Shown here: piece by piece, positions 8,086 to 18,156 of the stretch
How the letters are laid out: every line of letters starts with the position of its first letter
Numbering within the stretch: position 1 is the first letter of the stretch
NCBI RefSeq assembly: GCF_009601685.2
Contig: NZ_CP045701.2
Span: 2,542,001 to 2,606,000 of the forward strand
Length of the DNA: 64,000 bases
Origin: Pseudomonas brassicacearum
GTDB lineage: Bacteria; Pseudomonadota; Gammaproteobacteria; Pseudomonadales; Pseudomonadaceae
Direction: 5' to 3'
The notes under the pieces: model-generated
Databases searched by the model: none
Told to the model about the DNA's origin: nothing
Seen by the model: only the letters and a program-made list of their open reading frames with translations
Position numbers and translations under genes: made by a program

Positions 8086-9468
8086 ATGCAAACCATCTCC
8101 GAGCAGTTGCCCGCGCAGGCTCCCGCCTGCGAATTGGATTTCGAAGACCGGACCTACCGCAAGGTCATCTGGCGCATCCTTCCCGTGTTGCTGTTGTGTT
8201 ACATGGCGGCGTACCTCGATCGAGTGAACATCGGGTTCGCCAAGCTCGATATGCTCAACGAGCTGCAGTTCAGCAACACCGTATATGCCTTGGGCGCCAG
8301 TATGTTTTTCTGGGGCTATTTCCTCTTCGAAGTCCCCAGCAACCTGTTGCTGCATCGCTTTGGCGCGCGGTTCTGGATTGCCCGGATCATGCTGACCTGG
8401 GCGGTGGTGTCCATGGCCGTGGCCTACACCGTGCCGCTGGCGGCTTTCTTCCACCTCGAATCGAGCACGATGTTCTATGTGCTGCGTTTCCTGTTGGGCA
8501 TTTGCGAAGCCGGCTTCTTCCCTGGCGTGATCCTCTACCTCAACTACTGGTTCCCGACCCATCGGCAGAGCCGGGTGATGTCCGGGTTCCTGCTGGCGTT
8601 ACCGGTCAGCCTGACCCTGGGTGGGATACTCTCCGGTTGGCTGATGAACAGCATGCAAGGGGTGCATGGCTTGTCTGGCTGGCAATGGATGCTGCTCATC
8701 GAAGGCATTCCTTCGATCATCATGGCGGTCGTGGTGATCGTCTGCCTGGCCGACAACATCGACAAAGCCAAATGGCTGTCTGCGGCGCAAAAAGCCCTGC
8801 TCAAGGCCAATCTGCAAACCGACAACCAGGGCAAGGCCACCCGCTTGAGTGAAGTGTTCTTCAATCCTCGGGTGTGGTTGCTGGTGTTGATCCTGCTGAC
8901 CTTCAACACCGGCTTCTATGGCCTGGCGTTCTGGATGCCGTCGATCATCAAGAGCACCGGCGTTACCAACAGTTTGCACATCGGTTTGCTGACCGCCATT
9001 CCTTATTCGGTGGCAGTGGTGGCGATGCTGCTCAACGCCCGGCACTCCAACCGCACCGGTGAGCGGCGCTTGCATGCGGCGATTCCGGCGTTCATTGGCG
9101 GCGTCGGCTTGATCCTCAGCGCGTTCTTCGCCGACAACCTGGTGTTGTCCGTGCTCTTTCTCAGTGTTTCCGCTTCGGGGATCCTCAGCCTGATGCCGAT
9201 ATTCTGGACCCTGCCGGGCACCGTGCTGTCGGGCGTCGCCGCCGCAGCCGGGATTGGCATGATCAACGCCATCGGCAACCTGTCGGGCTTCACCGGTTCG
9301 ATGATCACCGCTGTGGCCGAAACCCTCACCGGCAACATCAATAACGGTACCTATGTGCTGGCCTTGTGTCTTTTGGTCAGTGGTGGACTGATCCTGGCCA
9401 TTCCCGCCTCGATGCTCGGCAGGGCTCCCAAGCACGCCGCCACGGCAGCACAACTGGAGACCGCATGA
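8086..9468 (+). CDS. MFS transporter, anion:cation symporter (ACS) family
   Basis: A 460-residue carrier with about 12 membrane helices and the ACS signature YLDRVNIGFAKLDM after helix 1. ACS members import sugar acids and other organic anions with protons, for example glucarate, galactonate and tartrate. First gene of a three-gene rightward operon; its stop overlaps the SDR start in ATGA. The candidate LysR box lies upstream. It most probably brings in the acid that the neighbouring enzymes degrade. Confidence 0.85.
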   Translation: MQTISEQLPAQAPACELDFEDRTYRKVIWRILPVLLLCYMAAYLDRVNIGFAKLDMLNELQFSNTVYALGASMFFWGYFLFEVPSNLLLHRFGARFWIARIMLTWAVVSMAVAYTVPLAAFFHLESSTMFYVLRFLLGICEAGFFPGVILYLNYWFPTHRQSRVMSGFLLALPVSLTLGGILSGWLMNSMQGVHGLSGWQWMLLIEGIPSIIMAVVVIVCLADNIDKAKWLSAAQKALLKANLQTDNQGKATRLSEVFFNPRVWLLVLILLTFNTGFYGLAFWMPSIIKSTGVTNSLHIGLLTAIPYSVAVVAMLLNARHSNRTGERRLHAAIPAFIGGVGLILSAFFADNLVLSVLFLSVSASGILSLMPIFWTLPGTVLSGVAAAAGIGMINAIGNLSGFTGSMITAVAETLTGNINNGTYVLALCLLVSGGLILAIPASMLGRAPKHAATAAQLETA

Positions 9469-10205
9469 ATCTACAAAACAAGCGCGTACTGGTCACGGCA
9501 GCGGCGCAGGGCATTGGCTTGGCCAGCGCCATGGCCTTCGCCCGGGCCGGGGCCGAGGTGTTCGCCACTGACATCGATACCCAGGCACTGGCGGGAATCG
9601 AAGGCATCACCGCCATGCCCTTGGACGTCACGTCGCCTGCGGCCATCAGCGCCGTTTGCGAGCGCGTCGGTGGGCTCGATGTGCTGTTCAACTGCGCAGG
9701 CTTCGTGCACAGCGGCAACATCCTCGACTGCGACGAAGCCGCCTGGGCTCGTTCGATGGACCTCAATGTCACGGCCATGTACCGGTTGATCCATGCGTTC
9801 CTGCCGGGCATGTTGGCCCGTGGCGGCGGTTCGATCATCAACATGTCGTCGGTGGCCTCCAGCGTCAAGGGCGTGCCCAATCGCTTCGCCTATGCCACCA
9901 GCAAGGCCGCGGTGGTGGGCCTGAGCAAGGCCGTCGCCATCGACTTCGTCAGCCAGGGCATTCGCTGCAACGCGATCTGCCCGGGCACCGTGGATTCACC
10001 CTCGTTGCGCCAGCGCATCGCCGACCAGGCCGCGCAGCAGGGCGTCGATGAGGCGCAGGTCTACCGGCAATTTCTCGACCGCCAGCCCATGGGCCGCATC
10101 GGCCACACTGAAGAGATCGCGCAGTTGGCGTTGTACCTGGGCAGCGATGCGTCCGCCTACACCACGGGAGCCATCCACATCATCGACGGTGGCATGAGCC
10201 TCTGA
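9465..10205 (+). CDS. SDR oxidoreductase, 2-keto-3-deoxy-sugar-acid 4-dehydrogenase-like
   Basis: A 246-residue short-chain dehydrogenase starting at the ATGA overlap with the MFS gene. The cofactor motif reads TAAAQGIG in place of the usual TGxxxGIG; catalytic Ser (NMSSVASS) and Tyr/Lys (YATSK) are present. It resembles 2-keto-3-deoxy-L-fuconate 4-dehydrogenase, which makes a 2,4-diketo acid. The next gene encodes the kind of FAH-fold enzyme that hydrolyses such diketo acids. Assignment is by family and context. Confidence 0.75.
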   Translation: MNLQNKRVLVTAAAQGIGLASAMAFARAGAEVFATDIDTQALAGIEGITAMPLDVTSPAAISAVCERVGGLDVLFNCAGFVHSGNILDCDEAAWARSMDLNVTAMYRLIHAFLPGMLARGGGSIINMSSVASSVKGVPNRFAYATSKAAVVGLSKAVAIDFVSQGIRCNAICPGTVDSPSLRQRIADQAAQQGVDEAQVYRQFLDRQPMGRIGHTEEIAQLALYLGSDASAYTTGAIHIIDGGMSL

Positions 10206-10236
10206 ACCCCGGTCTTCACTTGAGCAGGAGCACGAC

Positions 10237-11085
10237 ATGAAACTATTGCGCTACGGCGAAAAAGGTTCGGAAAAGCCCGGGCTGTTGGATGCCGACAACC
10301 AGATCCGCGACCTGTCGGGCCATGTGCCGGACATCGCCGGGCAAGCCCTCGGCCCGGACAGCCTGGCAGCGCTCGCCGCCCTTGACCCGCGCAGCCTGCC
10401 GATCGTGGTCGGCCAGCCACGGATCGGTGCTTGCGTCGGGCAGGTCGGCAAATTCATCTGCATCGGCCTGAACTACGCCGACCATGCGGCCGAGTCGAAT
10501 ATGGAAGTGCCGAAAGAGCCGATCATCTTCAACAAGTGGACCAGTGCCATTTGCGGGCCGAACGACGACATCCAGATCCCGCGCGGCTCGCTCAAGACCG
10601 ACTGGGAAGTTGAACTGGGCGTGGTCATCGGCAAAGGCGGGCGCTACATCGACGAAGCCAATGCCATGGAGCATGTCGCCGGTTACTGCATCATCAACGA
10701 TGTGTCCGAGCGCGAGTGGCAACTGGAGCGCGGCGGTACCTGGGACAAGGGCAAAGGCTTCGACACCTTCGGCCCCCTTGGACCATGGCTGGTGACTCGG
10801 GGCGAAATTACCGACCCGCATACGCTGGACCTGTGGCTGGAGGTCGACGGACACCGCTATCAGAACGGCAATACCCGAACGCTGATCTTCAGCGTGCCGC
10901 AACTGATTGCCTATCTGAGCCGGTGCATGAGCCTGCAACCGGGGGATGTGATCTCCACCGGCACGCCGCCCGGCGTCGGCTTGGGCATCAAGCCCAACCC
11001 GGTGTTCCTGCGGGCGGGCCAGACCATGCGCCTGGGAATCCAGGGCTTGGGCGAACAGCGCCAGGTCACGGTGCAGGCGGACTGA
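10237..11085 (+). CDS. FAH-family 2,4-diketo-3-deoxy-sugar-acid hydrolase-like
   Basis: A 282-residue FAH-fold hydrolase with the acidic metal-binding segment DWEVELGVVIGKGGR and the C-terminal PGDVISTGTPPGVGLG motif. Close relatives split 2,4-diketo-3-deoxy-L-rhamnonate or -fuconate to pyruvate and lactate; with a C5 acid the products would be pyruvate and glycolate. AGGAGCACGAC precedes ATG. It ends the operon with the MFS and SDR genes, completing a dehydrogenase-hydrolase route. Confidence 0.78.
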   Translation: MKLLRYGEKGSEKPGLLDADNQIRDLSGHVPDIAGQALGPDSLAALAALDPRSLPIVVGQPRIGACVGQVGKFICIGLNYADHAAESNMEVPKEPIIFNKWTSAICGPNDDIQIPRGSLKTDWEVELGVVIGKGGRYIDEANAMEHVAGYCIINDVSEREWQLERGGTWDKGKGFDTFGPLGPWLVTRGEITDPHTLDLWLEVDGHRYQNGNTRTLIFSVPQLIAYLSRCMSLQPGDVISTGTPPGVGLGIKPNPVFLRAGQTMRLGIQGLGEQRQVTVQAD

Positions 11086-11091
11086 GGGCTG

Positions 11092-11174
11092 AGCCCGCTC
11101 CCACAGAAGGACTCCGGATGCACGCGGATATTGTGTCCGCTGAAGCTCCAATGTGGGAGCTTGCTCGCGATAGC
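11092..11174. repeat. Degraded REP pair
   Basis: GAGCCCGCTCCCACA (11092-11106) and TGTGGGAGCTTGCTC (11152-11166, continuing GCGATAGC) are inverted, with 13 of 15 bases pairing. It is a worn REPIN in the short convergent gap between the hydrolase gene and the RND pump gene. Confidence 0.65.
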
Positions 11175-11190
11175 GCTGGCCCGGCTAGCC

Positions 11191-14100
11191 TCACTTGGGA
11201 TCAACACGCCTGACACGCTTCATCACCACCACGAAAAACACCGGTACGAACACCACCGCCAGCGTGGCGCTGATCATCCCGCCGATCACCCCGGTACCGA
11301 TGGCCTGCTGGCTCGCCGAACTGGCGCCCGTGGCGATCGCCAGCGGCACCACCCCGAGGATGAAGGCCAGCGAGGTCATGATGATCGGCCGCAGGCGCAG
11401 GCGTGCCGCCTGGAGCGTGGCGTCGATCAGGTCGTGGCCTTCGTCGTACAGGCTCTTGGCGAACTCGATGATCAGGATCGCGTTTTTCGCTGACAGGCCG
11501 ATGATGGTGATCAGCCCGATCTTGAAGAACACATCGTTAGGCATGCCGCGCAACGACACGGCCAATACCGAGCCGAGCACACCCAACGGTACCACCAGCA
11601 ACACCGAGGTCGGGATCGACCAGCTCTCGTACAGCGCCGCCAGGCACAGGAATACCACCAGCAGCGACAGGCCCAGCAGGATCGGCGCCTGGCTGCCGGA
11701 CAAGCGTTCCTGCAAGGACAACCCGGTCCATTCCTGGCCCAGGCCCGTCGGCCCCAGGGCCACCAGCCGTTCGATTTCGGCCATGGCTTGCCCGGTGCTG
11801 TAGCCCGGTGCCGGTTCGCCGGAAATGCTCACCGCCGGATAGCCGTTGTAGCGGGTCAGTTGCGCCGGTCCCTGGGTCCAGCGGGCCTGGACGAAGGCTG
11901 ACAACGGGACCATTTTCCCGCTGTTGTTGCGCACGTGAATTTTCAACAGATCCTCGACCTGGCTGCGCTGGTCACCTTCGGCCTGGACCACCACCCGTTG
12001 CATGCGCCCCTGGTTGGGAAAGTCGTTGATGTAGGCCGACCCCACTGCCGTGGACAACACACTGCCGACGTCGGCAAAGGAAATGCCCAGGGCATTGGCC
12101 TGCTTGCGGTCGACCTCCAATTGCACCTGCGGCGCCTCCGCCAGGGCGCTCTCACGCACATTTATCAGCACCGGGCTTTTTTCGGCGGCGGCGAGCAATT
12201 CGCTGCGGGCCTGCATCAAGGTGGCATGGCCGAGGCCGCCACGGTCCTGCAAACGGAACTCGAAACCGCTGGAGGTGCCCAGGCCATCCACCGGCGGTGG
12301 CAGCACCGAGAACACCATGGCGTCCTTGATCTGGCTCAGCGCCAGATTGGCGCGGTCGGCGATGGATGCCGCCGAATCATCGGCGCCGCGTTGCGACCAG
12401 TCCTTGAGGGTGGTGAAGGCCAGGGCCGCGTTCTGCCCGCTGCCGGAAAAGCTGAAACCGAGAATGATCGTGCTGTCACCGACCCCTGGTTCGCCGGCGT
12501 TGTGGGCTTCAATCTGCTCGACCACCTGCACCGTACGATTCTTGCTGGCACCCGGTGGCAGCTGGATGTCGGTGATGGTATAGCCCTGGTCTTCCACCGG
12601 CAGGAACGAGGAGGGCAGGCGACTGAACAGCAGGCCCATGCCCACCAGCAACACGCCGTAGATCAGCAGATAACGGCCGCTGCGTTTCACCGCATGGGCC
12701 ACCCAACCTTGATAGCGCTCGCCGAATCGGTCGAAACCACGGTTGAACAGGCCGAAGAAACCGGTCTTGGCGTGGTGGTCACCTTGGGCGACGGGTTTGA
12801 GCAAGGTCGCGCAAAGCGCCGGGGTCAAGGTCAGGGCGAGAAAGGCCGAGAACAGGATCGAGGTCGCCATCGACAGTGAGAACTGCTGGTAAATCACCCC
12901 GACCGAGCCCTGCATGAACGCCATCGGAATGAACACGGCCACCAGCACCAGGGTGATGCCGATGATTGCCCCGGTGATCTGCCCCATGGCCTTGCGCGTG
13001 GCCTCTTTGGGCGACAACCCTTCCTGGGCCATGATCCGCTCGACGTTCTCCACCACCACGATGGCATCGTCCACCAGGATGCCGATGGCCAGCACCATGC
13101 CGAACATCGTCAGCACGTTGATCGAGAACCCCAGCGCGAGCATCGTCGCGAAGGTGCCCATCAGCGCCACCGGCACCACCAATGTCGGGATCAGGGTGTA
13201 GCGGATGTTCTGCAGGAACAGGAACATCACCGCGAACACCAGCAACATCGCCTCGCCGAGGGTATAGATCACCTTGGTAATCGAGACCTTGACGAACGGC
13301 GACGTGTCGTAGGGGATCTTGTATTCCACGCCGGCCGGGAAGTAGCGCGACAGCTCGTCCATTTTCTTGCGCACCAGGGTCGCGGTGTTCAAGGCATTGG
13401 CGCCTGGCGACAGTTGCACGGCCACGGCCGTGGAGGGCTTGCCGTTCAGGCGCGTGGAAAACTGGTATTCCTGGCTGCCGATTTCCACCCGGGCCACGTC
13501 GGCGATGCGCACCGTCGAGCCGTCGGGGTTGGCCTTGAGCACAATGTCGGCGAACTCTTGCGGCGTGTTGAGCTGGCCTTTGACGACGATGGTCGCGGTG
13601 ATTTCCTGGGTGCTGCGGCTCGGCAGATCCCCCAGGCTGCCGGCCGACACCTGGGCGTTCTGCGCCACGATGGCGGCGTTGACGTCGGCCGGGGTCAGGT
13701 TGAAACCGACGAGTTTCTGCGGGTCGATCCAGATCCGCATGGCCCGTTCGGCCCCGTACAACTGGGCCTTGCCGACGCCGTCCAGGCGCTTGATCTCGTT
13801 CATCACGTTGCGCGCCAGGTAGTCGCTGAGGGCCACGTCGTCGAGCTTGCCGTCGCTGGAGGTGAGGGTGATCAGCAACAGGAAACCGGCAGAGACTTTG
13901 TCCACTTGCAAGCCTTGCTGGGTCACCGCCTGCGGCAGGCGCGACTCCACGGCCTTGAGGCGGTTCTGCACGTCGACCTGGGCCAGTTCCGGGTTGGTAC
14001 CGGGTTGGAAAGTCGCGGTGATGGTGGCGCTGCCCAGGCTGCTCTGGGATTCGAAATACAGCAGGTTGTCGGCGCCGTTGAGTTCTTCTTCGATCAGGCT

Positions 14101-14286
14101 GACCACGCTTTCGTCCACGGTTTGCGCCGAAGCGCCCGGGTAGACGGTGTAGATCTCGATTTGTGGCGGGGCCACGACCGGGTATTGCGCCACCGGCAGT
14201 TGCGGGATGGCAAGGATCCCGGCCAACAGGATGAACAGCGCGACGACCCAGGCGAATACCGGACGGTCGATGAAGAATTGCGGCAT
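11191..14286 (-). CDS. RND efflux permease (HAE1 family, AcrB/MexD-like)
   Basis: A 1031-residue inner-membrane proton antiporter for hydrophobic or amphipathic compounds. It has the expected N-terminus (MPQFFIDRPVFAWVVAL), 12 membrane helices in two halves, the conserved helix 4 acidic pair (GILVDDAIVVVENVERIM) and the C-terminal block GLSAKNAILIIEFAK. It starts three bases after the adaptor gene on the same strand. No outer-membrane channel gene is nearby, so it should borrow a general TolC/OprM-type channel. The substrate is not predictable. Confidence 0.9.
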   Translation of the reverse strand: MPQFFIDRPVFAWVVALFILLAGILAIPQLPVAQYPVVAPPQIEIYTVYPGASAQTVDESVVSLIEEELNGADNLLYFESQSSLGSATITATFQPGTNPELAQVDVQNRLKAVESRLPQAVTQQGLQVDKVSAGFLLLITLTSSDGKLDDVALSDYLARNVMNEIKRLDGVGKAQLYGAERAMRIWIDPQKLVGFNLTPADVNAAIVAQNAQVSAGSLGDLPSRSTQEITATIVVKGQLNTPQEFADIVLKANPDGSTVRIADVARVEIGSQEYQFSTRLNGKPSTAVAVQLSPGANALNTATLVRKKMDELSRYFPAGVEYKIPYDTSPFVKVSITKVIYTLGEAMLLVFAVMFLFLQNIRYTLIPTLVVPVALMGTFATMLALGFSINVLTMFGMVLAIGILVDDAIVVVENVERIMAQEGLSPKEATRKAMGQITGAIIGITLVLVAVFIPMAFMQGSVGVIYQQFSLSMATSILFSAFLALTLTPALCATLLKPVAQGDHHAKTGFFGLFNRGFDRFGERYQGWVAHAVKRSGRYLLIYGVLLVGMGLLFSRLPSSFLPVEDQGYTITDIQLPPGASKNRTVQVVEQIEAHNAGEPGVGDSTIILGFSFSGSGQNAALAFTTLKDWSQRGADDSAASIADRANLALSQIKDAMVFSVLPPPVDGLGTSSGFEFRLQDRGGLGHATLMQARSELLAAAEKSPVLINVRESALAEAPQVQLEVDRKQANALGISFADVGSVLSTAVGSAYINDFPNQGRMQRVVVQAEGDQRSQVEDLLKIHVRNNSGKMVPLSAFVQARWTQGPAQLTRYNGYPAVSISGEPAPGYSTGQAMAEIERLVALGPTGLGQEWTGLSLQERLSGSQAPILLGLSLLVVFLCLAALYESWSIPTSVLLVVPLGVLGSVLAVSLRGMPNDVFFKIGLITIIGLSAKNAILIIEFAKSLYDEGHDLIDATLQAARLRLRPIIMTSLAFILGVVPLAIATGASSASQQAIGTGVIGGMISATLAVVFVPVFFVVVMKRVRRVDPK

Positions 14287-14289
14287 GGC

Positions 14290-15459
14290 TTAATGTCCTG
14301 CCTGTGGCCCGGGAACCTGGGCGAGGGGAAGTGGGGAATCGTCGATCCGGACTTGCTCGCCGGGGCGGGCGTGTTGCAGGCCTTCGATGACGATGCGGTC
14401 GCCGGGTTTCAAACCCTGCGTGACGACCCAGCGATCGTCTTGCACGGCGCCCAGTTGCACCGGTTGTTGGCTGACCTTCTGCTCGGCGTCCAGCAGCAAT
14501 ACCTGGGCAACTCCGGCGCTGTCGCGCAGGATCGCCCGTTGCGGCACGGTGATGCCCTGGCTGTTGACCGCCTGTTCCAGGCGCACGCGAATGAAGCTGC
14601 CGGGCAGCAGGTCCAGGTCGGGGTTGGGGAATTCGCTGCGCAGGGTGATCTGGCCGGTGCTCGGGTCGACGCTGAGGTCGGTGAACAGCAATTTGCCGGG
14701 CAGCGGATAGGGGCTGCCATCGTCCTGAATCAACGTGGCCTTGGCCTGGCCCTGGCCGACCGCTTGCAAAAGCCCTGTGCGAAAGGCGCGGCGCAGGTTA
14801 TTGAGTTCGCGGGTCGATTGGGTGAGGTCGGCGTAGATCGGGTCCAGTTGCTGGATCAGCGCCAACGGCGTGCTTTCGTTCTGCCCCACCAGGGCGCCTT
14901 CCGTTACCAGGGCGCGACCGATACGCCCGGAAATCGGCGCGGTCACCGTGGCGTACCCCAGGTTCAGCTTCGCCCGTTCCACCGCGGCCTTGTTGGCAGC
15001 GACGTCGGCGGCGGTCTGGCGCACGCTGGCCCGGGCGTTGTCGTAATCCTGGCCACTGATCGCCTTGTCATCGATCAATTGGGCGTAGCGCTGCGCCTGC
15101 AAGCGGGCCTGGAATGCATTGGCCTCGGCCTTGCGCAACGCGGCCTGGGCACTGTCCAGGTCGGCCTTGAAGGGCGCCGGATCGATGCGAAATAGCACCT
15201 CGCCCTGTTTGACGTCGCGGCCTTCACGAAACACCTGCTGCAAGACCACACCGGCCACCCGGGCCCGGACTTCGGCCACCCGCGGTGCGGCGATGCGGCC
15301 GCTCAGCTCGTTGCTGATCGACAGTGGCCGGGCCTGGACGGTTTCGACACGCACGCTTGCCAGCGGGGCGGATGCTTGCGGGGGCGAGGCGCTATCACAG
15401 CCACTGAGCAATAGTGCCCCGACCAACAGGCCCAGTGCGACGAAAGGAATCTTGGACAT
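14290..15459 (-). CDS. RND efflux periplasmic adaptor lipoprotein
   Basis: Membrane-fusion protein of 389 residues. A lipoprotein signal with lipobox LLSGC lies near residue 22, followed by barrel-sandwich, alpha-hairpin and beta-barrel domains (RARVAGVVLQQVFREGRDVKQG; TVTAPISGRIG). The ATG at 15459 has GGGGAAGC upstream; a longer frame to 15552 adds a non-signal leader and is unlikely. Links the adjacent permease to an outer-membrane channel. The upstream 117-base gap carries a weak dyad over the chemoreceptor stop. Confidence 0.88.
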   Translation of the reverse strand: MSKIPFVALGLLVGALLLSGCDSASPPQASAPLASVRVETVQARPLSISNELSGRIAAPRVAEVRARVAGVVLQQVFREGRDVKQGEVLFRIDPAPFKADLDSAQAALRKAEANAFQARLQAQRYAQLIDDKAISGQDYDNARASVRQTAADVAANKAAVERAKLNLGYATVTAPISGRIGRALVTEGALVGQNESTPLALIQQLDPIYADLTQSTRELNNLRRAFRTGLLQAVGQGQAKATLIQDDGSPYPLPGKLLFTDLSVDPSTGQITLRSEFPNPDLDLLPGSFIRVRLEQAVNSQGITVPQRAILRDSAGVAQVLLLDAEQKVSQQPVQLGAVQDDRWVVTQGLKPGDRIVIEGLQHARPGEQVRIDDSPLPLAQVPGPQAGH

Positions 15460-15576
15460 GGTGCTTCCCCAATATTGAACCGCCCATGGTAGGGAGCGAG
15501 GCCAATGGCAGGGGTGAAGCTTTGTAGGGGGTGTGTGAAATTGTGTAATCACCCTAGTGGTCTGTTTCAGGGGCCA

Positions 15577-17628
15577 CTAGATCCGAAAATGCCCCACCAA
15601 CTGCTGTTGACGGTTGGCCATGGCATGCAGCGAGTGGCTCGCCTGCGATGCTTGTTCCATCTGGCCGGTCAATGTTTCGCTGATCCCTCGAATGTCACTG
15701 ACGCGATGGCTGATGTCTTCCACCACGGCGCTTTGCTCCAGGGCCGCGCTGGCGATCTGCTGGTTCATGTGCTCGATCACTTCCACGGCATCGCTGATGT
15801 GCTGCAGCGCCGCCTGGGTCTTTTCGACCTGAGCGACGCTGTCTCTGGCCTGTTCGCGGCTCAATTGGGTGCTGTGCACCACTTCCTGGCTCAACTGTTG
15901 TAACGCTTCGATCACGGTGCGTATCTGCTCGACCGAGTTCTGCGTGTTGCTGGCCAGATGGCGAACTTCATCCGCCACCACCGCGAAGCCGCGTCCCTGT
16001 TCACCGGCCCTGGCCGCTTCGATGGCGGCATTCAAGGCCAGCAGGTTGGTCTGCTGGGCAATGGCGCAGATCACGTCCAGCACCTGGCCAATGTGTTGAC
16101 TGTTGCCGGCCAGCGCCTGCACTTGCTCAAGCGTCGTCTCCAGACGCCGGTCCAGGCTGTCGATGCTGGTGACCGCGTTGGCGAACAATTCACGTCCCGA
16201 TCGGCTGGCGTTTTCGGCGACGGTGGCGGCATCGGCCGCCTGGTGGGAGTGACGGGCGACTTCCTGGGCGTTGGTGCTCATTTCATGCAGGGCGGTCGCT
16301 GCCAGCTCGACTTCCCGGTACTGCGTGTGCATGCCGGCGCTGACTTCCCGGGCCACCTGCGCCGATGTATCGGCGGTGTCGCGGGTGTCCAGGGACGCTT
16401 GCTGGATATCGCGGATGATGGGCTGCAATTTATCGAGGAAGCGGTTGAAGCCCTTCGCCAGTTGACCCAATTCATCGTGGCGGTCGTTGGGCAGGCGCTG
16501 GGTGAGATCACCGTCGCCTTCGACAATGGCGTCGAGCATGTGCGCCACCCTGAGCAAGGGGCGTGTGACGCCGTAGGCCGTCAGCCAGATAAGCAATAAG
16601 CCCAGGCAACTGGCGAGCAAGCCCAGGCTGAGGTTGAGCCAATTGGCCTGGCGACGCTTGTCGTCCAACTGGGCCTGCATTTGCAGGGCCGGCGCTTGCA
16701 CAAGCGACTCAGGCACGCGTATCTGCAATTGCCAGGGGGTATTGGCGGGAACGGTTTGCACGGCTTGCTGAACGTCGACGGAGGCGCCGTCGACCGTGCC
16801 GCTATGGCCGGCAACTTGCCCTGACGGAGAAAGAATGTTGATCTCGCTGTGACCGGGGTACAGGTCGTTGGCAAGGCTGGCGGCCAGTTGCTGGAGGGTA
16901 TCGAGGCTGATGTCCATACCCACTACGCCGATGACTTTGCCCTGGTCCAGCAACGGTATGGAGATGCTGCTCATCAACGTCTTCTGGCCTTCGACTTCAA
17001 TCGCATAGGGCTCTGTCACGCAGGTGCGCCCCTGGGTCTGTGGGCAGAGGTACCAGGCGTTTGCTGGCTCGCTGCCCGGTGGCGCGGTGTTGGCGCTGAT
17101 CTGGGCTTCGCTGAGCACCTCTTGCACCAGTTGCCCAGGTTGGCTTTGCGACCAATACAGGGCAAAGCGACCTTTTTCGTTGCCGGCCAGATCGCGTTGG
17201 CCAATGAAACCAGCATCTTCACCAACCAGTGCGTCGGGAAGCAGCACCACGTAGAAGCCGAGGACTTTTTCGCGGTTTTGAAGGGCTTGGCGGGTCGCGG
17301 CGATCAGGTCCCTGCGCAGTTGCCCTGGCGTCAGTCGCCCGTTCCACGCTTGGGCGCGCAGTTGCATGACTTGTTGGGCAAATCCTTCCCCATAGATCGC
17401 TGTTTCGCTGAAAAAGCGTTCCACCCGCTGACCGTGGGCCAGACCCTGTGCCTGCAAACCTTCCAAGGCCGAGCGGCCGAGCAGTTGGCTGCTCTGTTGC
17501 TTGAGCAGCGTTGCGCCTTGCTGGTTCTGATACAGGGAGGCGCCGGTCAATGCCCCGACGACGGCCAGCAGGCACAGCCCACTCAGGAGCGTGATCCGCC
17601 ATTGGATAGAGAGACGAGCGAAGAACAT
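15577..17628 (-). CDS. Methyl-accepting chemotaxis protein with dCache-type sensor
   Basis: About 683 residues from the ATG at 17628. Membrane helix 1 lies at about 12-32, a periplasmic double-Cache-like domain at 40-315, helix 2 at 331-353, HAMP at 354-405, and the cytoplasmic signalling coiled coil to the end. The hairpin tip carries the near-universal segment [20 protein letters not shown]. Senses an extracellular small molecule (amino acids, amines or organic acids for many Pseudomonas dCache receptors) and controls CheA. The start is internal to a longer frame because the membrane helix should be close to the N-terminus; its ribosome binding site is weak. The ligand is unknown. Confidence 0.88.
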   Translation of the reverse strand: MFFARLSIQWRITLLSGLCLLAVVGALTGASLYQNQQGATLLKQQSSQLLGRSALEGLQAQGLAHGQRVERFFSETAIYGEGFAQQVMQLRAQAWNGRLTPGQLRRDLIAATRQALQNREKVLGFYVVLLPDALVGEDAGFIGQRDLAGNEKGRFALYWSQSQPGQLVQEVLSEAQISANTAPPGSEPANAWYLCPQTQGRTCVTEPYAIEVEGQKTLMSSISIPLLDQGKVIGVVGMDISLDTLQQLAASLANDLYPGHSEINILSPSGQVAGHSGTVDGASVDVQQAVQTVPANTPWQLQIRVPESLVQAPALQMQAQLDDKRRQANWLNLSLGLLASCLGLLLIWLTAYGVTRPLLRVAHMLDAIVEGDGDLTQRLPNDRHDELGQLAKGFNRFLDKLQPIIRDIQQASLDTRDTADTSAQVAREVSAGMHTQYREVELAATALHEMSTNAQEVARHSHQAADAATVAENASRSGRELFANAVTSIDSLDRRLETTLEQVQALAGNSQHIGQVLDVICAIAQQTNLLALNAAIEAARAGEQGRGFAVVADEVRHLASNTQNSVEQIRTVIEALQQLSQEVVHSTQLSREQARDSVAQVEKTQAALQHISDAVEVIEHMNQQIASAALEQSAVVEDISHRVSDIRGISETLTGQMEQASQASHSLHAMANRQQQLVGHFRI

Positions 17629-17821
17629 GCTGAAGTTACCTACGCTTAGGGGCTTTATTGTTTTGGGCCCAGCACTGTCTGAGCGGTGGGCGAGGTTATC
17701 TTGCGGCAGGAAGCGCCTACCGGTTATCCCGAATCGGCAGCCGTTGTGCTCCGGCACTGGGCTAATGCGGTTCACTCAATAAAACGCTGAAGCTGTGCCA
17801 CAGAACGCTCGCTGGCCTGCG

Positions 17822-17922
17822 GTAGGAGCTGCCGAAGGCTGCGATCTTTTGATCTTGATCTTTCGCTTGAGACTCAATGGGGCTGAAAAGATCGCAGCCT
17901 CGCTTCGCTCGACAGCTCCTAC
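17822..17922. repeat. Single REPIN, GTAGGAGCTGCCGAAGG family
   Basis: A hairpin with outer arms GTAGGAGCTG and CAGCTCCTAC and inner arms GGCTGCGATCTTTT and AAAAGATCGCAGCC. The same element occurs alone at 23933 and in tandem arrays at 34322 and 55411. This single copy has CTTCGCTC near its right end, where array copies have TTGCACTC. It lies in the 528-base gap 17629-18156, which otherwise holds a worn GTGGCGAGGGA-type REP (17940-17962), a possible sigma-54 promoter, and no gene that I can see. Confidence 0.9.
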
Positions 17923-18042
17923 AGCGCCAGCCAGCCCCAGCGGGAGTAATCCCTCGCCACGGGTTTGTCAGCGTTACCGCATTGGGCTGACCTGTTTTGG
18001 GGCACAGCTTGGGATGCTGCCGTTTTGGGATAGCGAAGGGTT

Positions 18043-18059
18043 TTGGCAAGGGCCTAGCA
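18043..18059 (+). promoter_or_regulatory. Possible sigma-54 promoter for the APC permease operon
   Basis: TTGGCAAGGGCCTAGCA has the GG-N10-GC spacing (GG 18045-18046, GC 18057-18058) and a perfect TTGGCA -24 element; the -12 element TAGC differs from TTGC by one base. It sits about 100 bases before the permease ATG. No enhancer-binding protein gene is in the window. Moderate match only. Confidence 0.4.
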
Positions 18060-18156
18060 TCGAATCCAGCGTGCAAGCAGAACAATAAGCATCGGGAAGT
18101 CGGCGAAGCTGGCGTCTGCGATCCAGCAACACTGCCTCATACTAAGGTCAAGAATA

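Noticed and set aside
13414..15195. A 593-codon plus-strand frame opposite the RND pump genes
   Set aside because: It is the antisense shadow of two clear genes in high-GC DNA, with no recognisable domain or start signal.
15554..15580. Dyad CTAGTGG / CCACTAG at the chemoreceptor stop as a terminator
   Set aside because: Seven-base stem with a 13-base loop and no T run on either side; too weak to call.
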